From a virus: a stretch of DNA of 36,858 nucleotides. Positions within the stretch are counted from its first letter, which is position 1. Each line of letters begins with the position of its first letter. Under the pieces are notes generated by a model. It saw only the letters and a program-made list of their open reading frames with translations, did not search any database and was not told where the DNA came from. Below, in pieces: positions 1-8,123 of the stretch. The stretch is taken from positions 1-36,858 of the IMG/VR virus record IMGVR_UViG_3300025127_000108. One strand, 5' to 3'. Position numbers and translations under genes: made by a program.

Positions 1-14
1 GGTTTCATAGGCAC

Positions 15-44
15 AAAAAAAGAGGCACGACCGAAGCCGTGCCT
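15..44 (-). terminator. Intrinsic terminator with UUCG tetraloop
   Basis: Read on the minus strand, AGGCACGGC-TTCG-GTCGTGCCT (stem arms 23-31 and 36-44, one G-U pair) forms a 9-bp stem closed by a C(UUCG)G tetraloop. A run of seven T follows (A tract 15-21 on the plus strand). This is a textbook Rho-independent terminator. It ends the minus-strand transcript that carries the 46-aa gene at 50-190, whose stop codon lies 6 bases upstream of the stem. Confidence 0.9.
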
Positions 45-49
45 AATTG

Positions 50-190
50 TTATTTGTTTATGCTTTTAAGATATCTAACGCGCTTGTTATATTCCATTGC
101 AAGCTCATGCCTAGAATAACCGCGATAGTGTCCAGTCTTTTCTGACAGGTTTAACCACATTAACAGTTGAGGTAATGTAAGGTGTTTCAT
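50..190 (-). CDS. Small hypothetical protein, 46 aa
   Basis: This short minus-strand gene starts at ATG 190-188 and stops at TAA 52-50. The protein begins MKHLTLPQLLMWLNLSEKTG and ends with basic residues (NKRVRYLKSINK). It has no recognised domain. It is supported by a GAAAGG ribosome-binding site about 8 bases before the ATG and by terminators on both sides. The leader (GAAAGGTAACACGTT before ATG) closely resembles that of the 186-aa gene upstream (GAAAGGAACACGCT before ATG). The amphipathic, Leu-rich start and basic end would fit a small DNA- or protein-binding regulator, but that is inference only. Confidence 0.6.
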   Translation of the reverse strand: MKHLTLPQLLMWLNLSEKTGHYRGYSRHELAMEYNKRVRYLKSINK

Positions 191-207
191 AACGTGTTAC
201 CTTTCAT

Positions 208-242
208 AAAAGAAAACCAGCCCAGCAATCACGCTGGGCTGG
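208..242 (-). terminator. Intrinsic terminator between the two minus-strand genes
   Basis: Perfect 10-bp inverted repeat ccagcccagc (217-226) / gctgggctgg (233-242) with a 6-base loop. On the minus strand the stem is followed by TTTTCTTTT (208-216). It lies 8 bases past the stop of the 186-aa gene and just upstream of the ribosome-binding site of the 46-aa gene. It can therefore act as a full terminator, or as an attenuator that lowers expression of the downstream small gene. Confidence 0.9.
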
Positions 243-250
243 TATAGTGT

Positions 251-811
251 TTAGTGTTTCACGCCGTGCAGGATGCGTTTAGCGGATTGGATAGCATTGG
301 TAAGCGCTTCGAGATCAACGCCGTCGATACCTTCGCTATTCTCGATCACCTTAGTGCAATCGTTGAGATTGTCAGATAAGCGCTGACTATCTGATCTGAC
401 GCGACTAGGCGTGCCACCTTCCGCAATCTCTTGGCCGATCTTTTCACGCTTCTCTAATTGCGTCTTATAGTCACCGCGAATAGCGCCAACTTGTTGTTGC
501 CAATATCTCTTACTGAGCTTCTGAGCTTCAGTGAGTGATTTGGTAGGTGCGGCCATTATCTTTTGGGTAGTAGCCGAGAAACCTAGCACAATGGCCGCGT
601 TAAATTCATCGAACCATTGTTGACTAGCAGTCGATTGACTAGGCTTATCACCTTTTGGTTTAGGTGATATCAGATGCGTGCTAGGTATCTTCGCCTTGTG
701 CAATGTATCGACTAGGCTTGTTACAGCACGATCACCGGATAACTTCTTTTGAGTAGTTGATGTCACCTTGCTGGCAATTTCAACTGGTAGGCTTTCAACT
801 TGATTAGTCAT
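251..811 (-). CDS. Hypothetical phage protein, 186 aa
   Basis: I do not recognise this protein. It is polar and mostly helical in composition, with a Ser/Thr/Lys-rich first third (about residues 1-65), a more ordered middle (QQWFDEFNAAIVLGFSAT, about residues 65-82) and a charged coiled-coil-like stretch around residues 95-130. It has no membrane segment or signal peptide. A GAAAGGA ribosome-binding site sits about 8 bases before the ATG, and a strong terminator follows the stop. It is divergent from the late operon and separated from it by about 380 bases of control region, so it probably belongs to another expression class (early or middle). Function is unknown. Confidence 0.75.
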   Translation of the reverse strand: MTNQVESLPVEIASKVTSTTQKKLSGDRAVTSLVDTLHKAKIPSTHLISPKPKGDKPSQSTASQQWFDEFNAAIVLGFSATTQKIMAAPTKSLTEAQKLSKRYWQQQVGAIRGDYKTQLEKREKIGQEIAEGGTPSRVRSDSQRLSDNLNDCTKVIENSEGIDGVDLEALTNAIQSAKRILHGVKH

Positions 812-929
812 AGCGTGTTCCTTTCAAGAACTCTCGGCCTTACGGGTCAATATCGCCCTGCCGATGATTAAATAATGACACGTTATCGTATGAAATGCTA
901 CGGAGCTTTGCACATTAGTTTAGTTTTTT

Positions 930-946
930 GTTAGTGCGGCACTAAC
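930..946. promoter_or_regulatory. Perfect inverted repeat, candidate operator
   Basis: GTTAGTG-CGG-CACTAAC has perfect 7-bp arms around a 3-base centre, a spacing typical of a dimeric repressor site. It is not followed by a T run in either direction (the T run lies before it on the plus strand), which argues against a terminator. It sits roughly 120 bases upstream of the leftward gene and 245 bases upstream of the rightward operon. Confidence 0.5.
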
Positions 947-1129
947 ATTTACAGACCATACGCTTTTTTGCCATACGCTGAACCCACCCATACCCCATGG
1001 GCCGCTGTGTGTCGTAGCTGTATGTCTGTCTATATATTAGCAATTTTCTCAAACAAATCGGTTTTCCCTGAGTTCGACCCCCCACCCCCTTAAATATAGG
1101 AACACCCCCCGGTAGGAGTCCCAACCTCC

Positions 1130-1158
1130 TTGCATAAAAAATAATTTTACTATATAGA
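1130..1158 (+). promoter_or_regulatory. Weak candidate promoter for the late operon
   Basis: TTGCAT (1130-1135) and TATAGA (1153-1158) are separated by 17 bases in an AT-rich stretch just upstream of the small-terminase gene. Matches to the sigma-70 consensus are only partial (3 of 6 and 4 of 6). Phage late promoters often do not match host consensus, so this is a tentative placement. Confidence 0.25.
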
Positions 1159-1191
1159 TTGATACGAACGGTTAATAACCTGCGAAAAAAC

Positions 1192-1788
1192 ATGAGTATA
1201 CTAGTAGAACCAGAACTAGGTGTGGCGATTCCTGAAGAGCTACCGCCCATGGACCTGAAGAAACGCACTGACGCGGCTGCTGAAACCGCCAAAGAGCTTG
1301 CTGACCATGGTGTAAACCTAGAACCTACCAAAGAAGATGAGGATATTGCTGCCAGATTGGTTACGGCATACGCTGATGACCCCGAAAACACGTCTAAAAA
1401 AGTTACCACAAAGAGGGCAGCAACACTTACCCCGGCATCTCTAGTGCTTACAAACAACATTTTACAGGAATTTGGCCATTCTGTAGTCGAAAGTGCGTTA
1501 CAGGTACGTCACTTGGTGACTAACAAACTCATAGATGAGACAGAAAACCCAGATCCAAGGGTACGGATACGTGCTTTGGAGCTGTTGGGCAAGATTTCTG
1601 ACGTTGGATTGTTTGCAGAGAAGTCCGAAGTGACCATTACACACCAGTCCACCGATGATCTACGAGCTAGGTTAAGGGAAAAACTACAAAAGCTGAGTAC
1701 ACCAGAGGAAGATATACAAGATGCTGTCGTTATAGACGGTGAAGTTCTGGATGTTGACGCTGAACTGGGGCTGGAGACAGAAGAATGA
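1192..1788 (+). CDS. terS: Terminase small subunit
   Basis: Probable small terminase subunit, which recognises phage DNA and hands it to the large subunit for packaging. The protein (198 aa) has a disordered, acidic N-terminal part, a helical core (about residues 70-145, including RALELLGKISDVGLFAEKSE) and an acidic C-terminus. The order ELLGKI...GLFAEK...LRARLREKL is what I recall from small terminases of marine podoviruses. Position directly before the large terminase supports the call. I chose ATG 1192. A TTG at 1161 is in frame and would add residues before the acidic N-terminus, but neither start has a clear ribosome-binding site. The stop overlaps the next start (ATGA). Confidence 0.75.
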   Translation: MSILVEPELGVAIPEELPPMDLKKRTDAAAETAKELADHGVNLEPTKEDEDIAARLVTAYADDPENTSKKVTTKRAATLTPASLVLTNNILQEFGHSVVESALQVRHLVTNKLIDETENPDPRVRIRALELLGKISDVGLFAEKSEVTITHQSTDDLRARLREKLQKLSTPEEDIQDAVVIDGEVLDVDAELGLETEE

Positions 1789-2015
1789 AGACTTTTTTAC
1801 TGGTTATAACCATTTGGGGCTTCACAGCAGAAAAAGAGTGGGTATATGTGGGTAATAATATAGTTTTGGACGTGCTTATGCCCATAGAAGAGTGTGACGC
1901 TATGGCTAGAAACTGGGTTTGGCGTGAAAATAACGAAAATTACAAGTTTATAGTGCATTGTGAAGAAGCAATATTACCTGCAGAGCCTGAAGAGAAGAAA
2001 GAAACATCATTGTGA
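1785..2015 (+). CDS. Small Cys-containing protein, 76 aa
   Basis: Unknown small protein. It starts with a hydrophobic stretch (KTFLLVITIWGF, residues 2-13), followed by a short beta-rich, acidic body. It has two cysteines, in PIEECDAMARNW and KFIVHCEEA, and an acidic tail (EPEEKKETSL). It overlaps the small terminase by 4 bases and the large terminase by 4 bases, so it is translationally coupled to the packaging genes. Its layout resembles the 70-aa protein at 25316 (hydrophobic start, EC plus basic helix, second Cys before an acidic end). Whether the N-terminus is a signal peptide or a buried beta strand cannot be decided here. Confidence 0.75.
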   Translation: MKTFLLVITIWGFTAEKEWVYVGNNIVLDVLMPIEECDAMARNWVWRENNENYKFIVHCEEAILPAEPEEKKETSL

Positions 2016-3568
2016 CGTCAGCTTTAGCTTCAGATTTTACTGATGGTGAAGTTCAACACATGTTGGACAACCTTGACCAGTTTACTGCTGAAGAAATCGT
2101 TGAAATAGACAAATTAATAGATGAACTGGACTCCCGAAGAGCTAATCAGGCGGCATTTGATGACCTGATTGAGTTTTGTAAGCGTATGCAGCCTGATTAC
2201 ATCGTTGGTAAGCACCACAGGATGCTTGCAGACATGCTTATGGACATTGCAGAGGGTAAAAAAGACAGAATATGCGTCAACATACCCCCCAGACACGGTA
2301 AATCGCAGCTTGTATCTATATTTTTTCCGGCTTGGTTTCTGGGGCGCAACCCCAACAAGAAGGTTATGATGGTGTCACACACCACTGATCTGGCGGTAGA
2401 CTTTGGCCGTAAGGTTCGTAACCTGATATCTACAGATGAATATAGCACTATATTTCCTACGGTTAAATTAGCCATAGATTCTAAATCTGCTGGTCGATGG
2501 AACACTAATTCAGGAGGTGAATACTATGCGTGTGGTATTGGTTCATCTATTGCTGGTCGTGGCGCTGACCTCCTGCTCGTTGACGATCCCCATTCCGAAC
2601 AAGATGTCATTAACGGAAATTTTGAAGTCTTTGAAAAAGCCTACGACTGGTTCACATTCGGAGCGCGGACACGACTGATGCCCGGAGGTCGTGTGGCTAT
2701 CATACAAACACGTTGGCATATGGACGATCTAACCGGACGTGTAACCAGAGACATGGGACAAAACGAAAGAGCAGATCAATACGAGGTTATGGAGTTTCCT
2801 GCCATATTGGACATCGTAAATAAAAAAACTCACAAGTCAGAACAGAAACCGTTGTGGCCTGAGTTCTTTGACCTTGACGCGTTACTACGTACAAAGGCAT
2901 CTATGCCAGCGTTTCAGTGGAACGCGCAGTATCAGCAGGAACCCACGGCAGAAGAAGCATCACTTATCAAACGGGAGTGGTGGGGCATATGGAAAGAGGA
3001 ATACCCACCCGAGTGTGAATACGTGATAATGTCTTTGGATGCGGCAGCAGAAACACACAATCGTGCTGACTACACAGCATTAACGACGTGGGGTGTGTTT
3101 TTGAATGAGCATGAGGACAATTATAATATTATATTGCTAAACAGCATAAAGAGGCGTATGGAGTTCCCAGAACTCAAAGAACTCGCCTTGGAAGAGTATG
3201 AAGAGTGGGAGCCGGACGCGTTCATAGTCGAGAAGAAAAACTCTGGCACGGCTCTGTATCAGGAGATGCGCAGGTCTGGACTGCCGGTACAGGAGTATAC
3301 TCCGCATAGAGGTTCGGGAGATAAGTTGGCTCGTTTAAACTCTGTATCAGATATCGTAGCGTCAGGACTTTGTTGGGTTCCTGAGACTCGCTGGGCCGAA
3401 GAAGTGGTAGAAGAGATTGCAGGATTCCCGTTTATGAGTCATGATGACTTGGTTGATGCAACTGTTATGGCTCTCATGAGGTTCCGTCAGGGAGGATTCA
3501 TACGCTTGCCTAGCGATGAACCAGAAGAGCAGCAGTATTTCAAACATCGTAGAGGCGGGTATTATTAG
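2012..3568 (+). CDS. terL: Terminase large subunit
   Basis: Packaging motor and nuclease (518 aa). The ATPase domain shows a Walker A motif PPRHGKS (residues 92-98), a Walker B motif DLLLVDD (186-192) and a downstream coupling-type segment TRWHMDDLTGR (233-243). The C-terminal RNase H-like nuclease shows the expected acidic residues: D343 in SLDAAAET, E407 in FIVEKKNSGTA and D478/D479 in SHDDLVDA. Both activities therefore look intact, and length is normal for the family. Start is GTG 2012, overlapping the previous stop (GTGA). It drives DNA into the prohead through the portal encoded next. Confidence 0.97.
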   Translation: MTSALASDFTDGEVQHMLDNLDQFTAEEIVEIDKLIDELDSRRANQAAFDDLIEFCKRMQPDYIVGKHHRMLADMLMDIAEGKKDRICVNIPPRHGKSQLVSIFFPAWFLGRNPNKKVMMVSHTTDLAVDFGRKVRNLISTDEYSTIFPTVKLAIDSKSAGRWNTNSGGEYYACGIGSSIAGRGADLLLVDDPHSEQDVINGNFEVFEKAYDWFTFGARTRLMPGGRVAIIQTRWHMDDLTGRVTRDMGQNERADQYEVMEFPAILDIVNKKTHKSEQKPLWPEFFDLDALLRTKASMPAFQWNAQYQQEPTAEEASLIKREWWGIWKEEYPPECEYVIMSLDAAAETHNRADYTALTTWGVFLNEHEDNYNIILLNSIKRRMEFPELKELALEEYEEWEPDAFIVEKKNSGTALYQEMRRSGLPVQEYTPHRGSGDKLARLNSVSDIVASGLCWVPETRWAEEVVEEIAGFPFMSHDDLVDATVMALMRFRQGGFIRLPSDEPEEQQYFKHRRGGYY

Positions 3569-3579
3569 GGGTCAGTATC

Positions 3580-6033
3580 ATGGCAGTTGAAAAGGGACTA
3601 TATCAAGCTCCTGTGGGTTTAGACGCAGAGGATGACAAACCCAAAGATCTGGAGATTGAAATCGTAAATCCTGAAATGGTGACTATGGACGATGGTAGCG
3701 TAGAAATTACCATAGTTCCTGACGCGAAGCTTCCAGCCGATATTGCCTTTGATGGTAATCTGGCAGAAGTCATGGAAGATACTGCTCTGATGTCTTTATC
3801 AGAAGATCTCATAGAGCTGGTGGACTCCGACACTTACAGCCGTAACGAATGGGCAGATACATTCGTGAAGGGTCTTGACGTGTTAGGATTTAAGTATGAA
3901 GAGCGTACTGATCCTTGGGAAGGCGCTTGTGGTGTATATTCCACCGTATTGGCAGAAGCAGCCATACGGTTCCAAGCTGAAACCATGAGTGAAACTTTTC
4001 CTGCCATGGGGCCGGTGAAAACCAAGATTCTTGGCGAAGAGACAAAAGAGAAGGTTGAATCTGCTGCTCGTGTCAAAGCTGACATGAACTATGAGCTGAC
4101 AGAGAACATGATAGAATATCGTCCAGAGCATGAACGCCTGCTCTACAGCCTTGGACTCGCAGGTTCTGCCTTCAAAAAGGTTTATTACGATCCAAACATG
4201 GGACGACAGGTTGCACTGTTTATACCCGCAGAAGATTGTATTGTGCCTTATAGCGCATCCCATATAGAAACTGCAGAGCGTGTTACACACGTTATGCGTA
4301 AGACCAAGAACGAAGTAAAGAAGCTACAGGTCGCCAGATTCTATCGTGACATAGAGTTGTATGACCCACAGCCATACCATTCTGACATTGAGATACGTAA
4401 AGCTGAAGAGGGTGGATACTCTCTTTCAGATGACGATAGACATACATTGTATGAGATTCACGCAGATCTTGTGATAGAAGGTTTTGATGATTCAGAGGAT
4501 GAGATTGCAAAACCGTATGTTGTAACTCTGGAACGTAGTTCAGGCGATATCCTGTCTATATACAGAAACTGGAACCCTGACGACCCTTACATGCTAAAGC
4601 GCCAACACTTTGTACATTACGCTTATGTGCCGGGTTTTGGCTTTTATGGACTCGGACTTATCCACATCATTGGTGGGTATGCACGAGCAGGAACCTCCTT
4701 GATACGCCAACTTGTCGATGCCGGTACGCTCGCTAATTTGCCCGGTGGACTCAAATCCCGTGGCTTGCGTATCAAGGGGGACGACACTCCGATTGAACCG
4801 GGTGAGTTCAAGGACGTTGATGTGCCATCAGGTAGCATACGAGATAATATTATGCCGCTACCTTACAAAGAACCATCACAGACACTTCTGGCTTTGCTGG
4901 ATAAAATAACTAACGAAGGCCGCAGACTGGGCGCGATCAGTGACATGAACATATCAGACATGTCAGCTAATGCGCCAGTAGGCACAACGCTGGCGCTTTT
5001 GGAGCGTACGCTGAAGCCTATGGCTGCAGTACAAGCCCGTGTTCATTACGCCATGAAGCAGGAGTTTAAGCTCCTCAAGGCTTTGATGGCAGAATACGCG
5101 CCAGCCGAGTATTCGTATCAGCCTGCGCGAGGGGAAGTATCTGCCCGTCAGACTGATTACATGATGGTGGATGTAATACCTGTTAGTGATCCCAACAGTT
5201 CTACCATGGCGCAACGTGTAGTGCAGTATCAGGCTGTGCTGCAGATGTCATCTCAGGCACCACAGATATATGACTTACCACAACTGCACAGGCAGATGAT
5301 CGAAGTGCTTGGGGTAAAGAACGCAGATAAACTTGTTCCACTTAAAGAAGACATGAAACCCGCAGATCCTGTTAGCGAAAATATGAACGCACTGGTTGGA
5401 AAACCGTTGAAAGCATTTATATATCAAGACCACGATGCACATATCGGCGCACACATGGCGTTTATGCAAGATCCACAAGTTGCTCAGATGGTAGGTCAGA
5501 ATCCGCAAGCACAGCGGATTATGGCGTCTTTGCAGGCTCACATCGCTGAACATCTAGGATTCAAGTACCGCAAACAAATAGAAGAAAAACTGGGCGCACC
5601 GCTACCAGCACCAAACGAAGAGCTTCCAGAAAATGTAGAGGTCCAACTTGCACGGGTTGTTGCAGAAGCTGGTAAACAGCTTACACAAGCAAACCAGCAG
5701 CAGGCAGCTCGACAAAAAGCACAACAACAAGCTCAAGATCCTGTGTTCCAACTGCAACAACAGGAAATGCAAATCAAAGCGCAAGAAGTGCAGCGTAAGG
5801 CACAAAAAGATGCCGCCGACGCGCAAATTAAAAAACAAGAGCAACAGCGTAAAGTTGTTAAAGATATGGCAGACGTCAAACTTGAAGAGGAGCGCATACA
5901 GCTTGAGAAGTTAGAAGTTGGTATAGATGCTAAAAAAGCTGGAGTTAAATTGCGCGCAGACACTCGCAAAGAAAAAGAGAAGAATATCATTGAGGCTTCT
6001 AAGGTAATAACAGAGCTTAAGAAAGACACTTAA
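3580..6033 (+). CDS. Portal protein (head-to-tail connector)
   Basis: Dodecameric portal through which DNA is packaged and ejected (817 aa), called from its place between large terminase and scaffold and from family motifs. After an acidic N-terminal arm (about residues 20-65) comes the segment ERTDPWEGACGVY (108-120), followed by AIRFQAETMSETFPAMGPV, which I recall as a signature of marine podovirus portals. The C-terminal about 140 residues are Gln/Lys-rich and predicted coiled coil (QANQQQAARQKAQQQAQD, then KAQEVQRKAQKDAADAQIKK), resembling the long C-terminal barrel of P22-type portals that reaches into the capsid. Ribosome-binding site AGGGG lies upstream of ATG 3580. Confidence 0.9.
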   Translation: MAVEKGLYQAPVGLDAEDDKPKDLEIEIVNPEMVTMDDGSVEITIVPDAKLPADIAFDGNLAEVMEDTALMSLSEDLIELVDSDTYSRNEWADTFVKGLDVLGFKYEERTDPWEGACGVYSTVLAEAAIRFQAETMSETFPAMGPVKTKILGEETKEKVESAARVKADMNYELTENMIEYRPEHERLLYSLGLAGSAFKKVYYDPNMGRQVALFIPAEDCIVPYSASHIETAERVTHVMRKTKNEVKKLQVARFYRDIELYDPQPYHSDIEIRKAEEGGYSLSDDDRHTLYEIHADLVIEGFDDSEDEIAKPYVVTLERSSGDILSIYRNWNPDDPYMLKRQHFVHYAYVPGFGFYGLGLIHIIGGYARAGTSLIRQLVDAGTLANLPGGLKSRGLRIKGDDTPIEPGEFKDVDVPSGSIRDNIMPLPYKEPSQTLLALLDKITNEGRRLGAISDMNISDMSANAPVGTTLALLERTLKPMAAVQARVHYAMKQEFKLLKALMAEYAPAEYSYQPARGEVSARQTDYMMVDVIPVSDPNSSTMAQRVVQYQAVLQMSSQAPQIYDLPQLHRQMIEVLGVKNADKLVPLKEDMKPADPVSENMNALVGKPLKAFIYQDHDAHIGAHMAFMQDPQVAQMVGQNPQAQRIMASLQAHIAEHLGFKYRKQIEEKLGAPLPAPNEELPENVEVQLARVVAEAGKQLTQANQQQAARQKAQQQAQDPVFQLQQQEMQIKAQEVQRKAQKDAADAQIKKQEQQRKVVKDMADVKLEEERIQLEKLEVGIDAKKAGVKLRADTRKEKEKNIIEASKVITELKKDT

Positions 6034-6035
6034 AT

Positions 6036-6233
6036 ATGGCTAAAACCGTCTTTGACGTGCTTATAGAAAAACTAGATGAAGATAAATCTACAGCGTTACA
6101 GTTTCTTGGAGGGGGTGGAGCAAAAGATTTTGCCCAGTACAAGGAAATAACGGGCATGATACGAGGTCTAGATGCCTGCAAAAATTACGTAACAGACCTC
6201 TCGCGAAACTACATGGAAGATGATGATGAATAA
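6036..6233 (+). CDS. Small conserved phage protein, 65 aa
   Basis: This 65-aa acidic, helical protein starts two bases after the portal stop. It contains LGGGGAKDFAQYKEITGMIRGLDACKNY and ends in an acidic tail (MEDDDE). The central pattern (GGAK-x-x-x-x-Y+EI-x-G-x-IRGL) is familiar from small genes next to portals in T7-like and marine podoviruses. Its function is unknown; a connector or assembly role is inferred from position. Its 3' end overlaps the next gene by 14 bases. Confidence 0.8.
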   Translation: MAKTVFDVLIEKLDEDKSTALQFLGGGGAKDFAQYKEITGMIRGLDACKNYVTDLSRNYMEDDDE

Positions 6234-6603
6234 AACAGTTGAAAAACTTGCACCTGAAGAAGATCTTGATGCACAGCTACCCATACCTTGTGGTTACAGA
6301 CTTCTGGTAGCACTGCCAGATGTCAGTGATTATTACGAAGGCAGCACACTATTAAAGACTGATAGCGAAATAAAGAAAGAATACATCATGTCTATCATGG
6401 GTGTGGTCATTGATATGGGTGATGCCGCCTACACTGATAAAGATAGGTTTCCCACTGGTGCTTGGTGTAAAGTCGGTGATTATGTGATGTTTCGTATGAA
6501 TACAGGCACAAGATTTAAGGTAAACGGTAAAGAGTTCCGTTTAATGAATGACGATTCTGTAGAGGCAGTCATCCCTGACCCCCGTGGAATTTGCAAAGTC
6601 TAG
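6220..6603 (+). CDS. GroES-like co-chaperonin
   Basis: The 127-aa protein shows the Cpn10/GroES layout: a first strand PIPCGYRLLVALP (21-33), a mobile-loop-like stretch (about 36-52), a GVVIDMG strand (61-67), then CKVGDYVMFRMNTGTRFKVN (83-102) and a C-terminal strand that includes DDSVEAVI (111-118). GroES proteins cap GroEL; phage versions such as T4 gp31 help fold the major capsid protein. Here it lies between portal and scaffold, so a capsid-folding role is likely. There are three in-frame ATGs (6220, 6223, 6226). The GGAAG at 6215-6219 fits ATG 6226 best, giving 125 aa. Confidence 0.8.
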   Translation: MMMNKTVEKLAPEEDLDAQLPIPCGYRLLVALPDVSDYYEGSTLLKTDSEIKKEYIMSIMGVVIDMGDAAYTDKDRFPTGAWCKVGDYVMFRMNTGTRFKVNGKEFRLMNDDSVEAVIPDPRGICKV

Positions 6604-6612
6604 GAGTAGATT

Positions 6613-7650
6613 ATGGCGTTTCAAAAAGTTGAGTATGAGTTTCCTGATGAAAAAGATAAGAAGCCTGAGATAGAGGTGGAGGGTTCAGATGCCATTGAAA
6701 TTGATCTTTCTGGTAAGGCAGCTAAAGAGCCTGATCCAGAGTCTGCGCGTGCAGACAATACTGATGATGACAAACTTGAGATTGAAGTTGTTGACGATAC
6801 TCCAAAAGCTGATCGCAACCGCAAGCCTTCTGAGCCACCAGCTGATGTCACTGATGAAGAACTTGAAGAATACTCTGATAAAGTTCGTAATAGAATCAAG
6901 CACTTCAGTAAAGGCTACCATGACGAGCGTCGTGAAAAAGAAAAAGCCATCAGGGAAAGACAAGAACTTGAATCTTTAGCTCAACGTCTCGTTGATGAAA
7001 ACAAAGAGCTAAAAGGCACAGTTGGTAAAAACCAGTCAGCTATGCTTGAGCAAGCTAAAAGATCAGCTGCGGTTGAACTGGCAAGTGCTAAAGCAGGATA
7101 TAAAGAAGCGTATGAATCTGGAGATGCAGACGCTGTCACTGCAGCACAAGAAAAATTAACTGCTGCTACAATTAAATCTGATAAGGTAAATAATTTCAAA
7201 CTTCCTCCTTTACAGGAAGAAGAAACTCCTGTTAAGGTGTCACCAGAACCCACCCAACCAGTGGCGGATTCAAAAGCCAGAGAATGGGCAGCAGCTAATC
7301 CTTGGTTTGGATCTGAAGATGGTATTGGCATTGAAATGACAAGTTTTGCCATGGGTGTGCATAGTAAATTAGCTAAAGACAACGTTGTTGTTGGAAGCGA
7401 TGAATACTACGAGAAGTTAGATTCTCGTATGCGCCAAGTGTTCCCAGATAATTTTGAGGACACTTTAGAGGAAGTAGAGGTCGAGAAGCCGAAAAAACAA
7501 GCTAATGTGGTTGCTCCCGCAACTCGGAGCGTGGCACCTAAAAAGGTCAAACTAACGCAAACACAGGTAGCTATAGCTAAACGACTTGGAGTTCCTTTAG
7601 AATTATACGCCCAAAAGGTTGCAGAAGAGATGAGGAAAGATAATGGCTGA
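6613..7650 (+). CDS. Capsid scaffolding protein
   Basis: Probable scaffold that guides assembly of the major capsid protein and then leaves the prohead (345 aa). It is acidic and low-complexity for the first 100 residues, then has a charged coiled coil (about 110-135, RREKEKAIRERQELESLAQR) and another helical stretch to about 190. The C-terminal basic helix pair (KKVKLTQTQVAIAKRLGVPL) resembles the coat-binding ends of podovirus scaffolds. Ribosome-binding site AGGAG lies 9 bases before the ATG. Position between portal and capsid genes agrees. No protease-like motif is visible. Confidence 0.8.
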   Translation: MAFQKVEYEFPDEKDKKPEIEVEGSDAIEIDLSGKAAKEPDPESARADNTDDDKLEIEVVDDTPKADRNRKPSEPPADVTDEELEEYSDKVRNRIKHFSKGYHDERREKEKAIRERQELESLAQRLVDENKELKGTVGKNQSAMLEQAKRSAAVELASAKAGYKEAYESGDADAVTAAQEKLTAATIKSDKVNNFKLPPLQEEETPVKVSPEPTQPVADSKAREWAAANPWFGSEDGIGIEMTSFAMGVHSKLAKDNVVVGSDEYYEKLDSRMRQVFPDNFEDTLEEVEVEKPKKQANVVAPATRSVAPKKVKLTQTQVAIAKRLGVPLELYAQKVAEEMRKDNG

Positions 7651-8092
7651 AAATCGTATAGATCGTGAACAGACCACTCGTGAAAAAACGACCCGCACTA
7701 GAGCTTGGCAAAGGCCAGAGACCTTGCCCTCACCAAATCCCGAGCCGGGTTACGCATTTCGCTGGATTAGAGTCGCCACGCAGGGGCAAACTGATGCCAC
7801 TAACGTTTCCTCAAAATTTCGTGAAGGTTGGGAGCCTGTAAAAGCTTCGGATCATCCTGAGATTACAATGGTTACTATTGAGAACGAGAAGTTCAAAGAT
7901 AACGTTGTGATTGGTGGTCTTATTCTTTGTAAAGCTCCAGAAGAACTTATTGCAGAGCGCAAAGCCTACTACGAAAGTCAGACGGAAGGGCAGATGCAAT
8001 CAGTTGACAACAACCTTATGAGAGAAAACGATCCTCGGATGCCGCTCTTTCATGAGCGTAAAACAAAAGTTACTTTTGGCTCTGGGGGTTAA
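7643..8092 (+). CDS. Conserved head-region protein, 149 aa
   Basis: Function unknown. The protein opens with an Arg/Glu/Thr-rich arm (residues 1-25), then PSPNPEPGYAFRWIRVATQG and a compact alpha/beta middle (FREGWEPVKASDHPEITMV) that looks folded. A helix (APEELIAERKAYYESQ) follows, and a polar tail ends in FHERKTKVTFGSGG. It overlaps the scaffold gene by 8 bases, so the two are probably translationally coupled. Its place between scaffold and capsid genes suggests a minor head or assembly factor. I recall similar proteins in marine phages but no assigned function. Confidence 0.8.
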   Translation: MAENRIDREQTTREKTTRTRAWQRPETLPSPNPEPGYAFRWIRVATQGQTDATNVSSKFREGWEPVKASDHPEITMVTIENEKFKDNVVIGGLILCKAPEELIAERKAYYESQTEGQMQSVDNNLMRENDPRMPLFHERKTKVTFGSGG

Positions 8093-8123
8093 GTAAAAAC
8101 CTTTTATGTCTGGAGACAAATAG

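Larger units (their letters stand above)
812..1191. promoter_or_regulatory. Divergent intergenic control region
   Basis: About 380 bases without a supported gene separate the leftward gene pair from the rightward late operon. The region contains a perfect inverted repeat at 930-946, AT-rich stretches near 855-885 and 1130-1160 that could hold promoters, and two C-rich tracts near 1079-1110. It is the only sizeable non-coding stretch in the window. It is the natural place for divergent promoters and their operator. I saw no consensus sigma-70 promoter that is strong in both elements. Confidence 0.6.

Noticed and set aside
1-8. Minus-strand ATGAAACC at the left edge as the start of another gene
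   Set aside because: Only 8 bases remain in the window and no clear ribosome-binding site precedes it, because the region is the T run of the terminator.
942-1460. Long minus-strand reading frame across the control region and small terminase gene
   Set aside because: It has no ribosome-binding site, an unnatural composition, and overlaps a well-supported plus-strand gene. The upstream part covers the non-coding control region.
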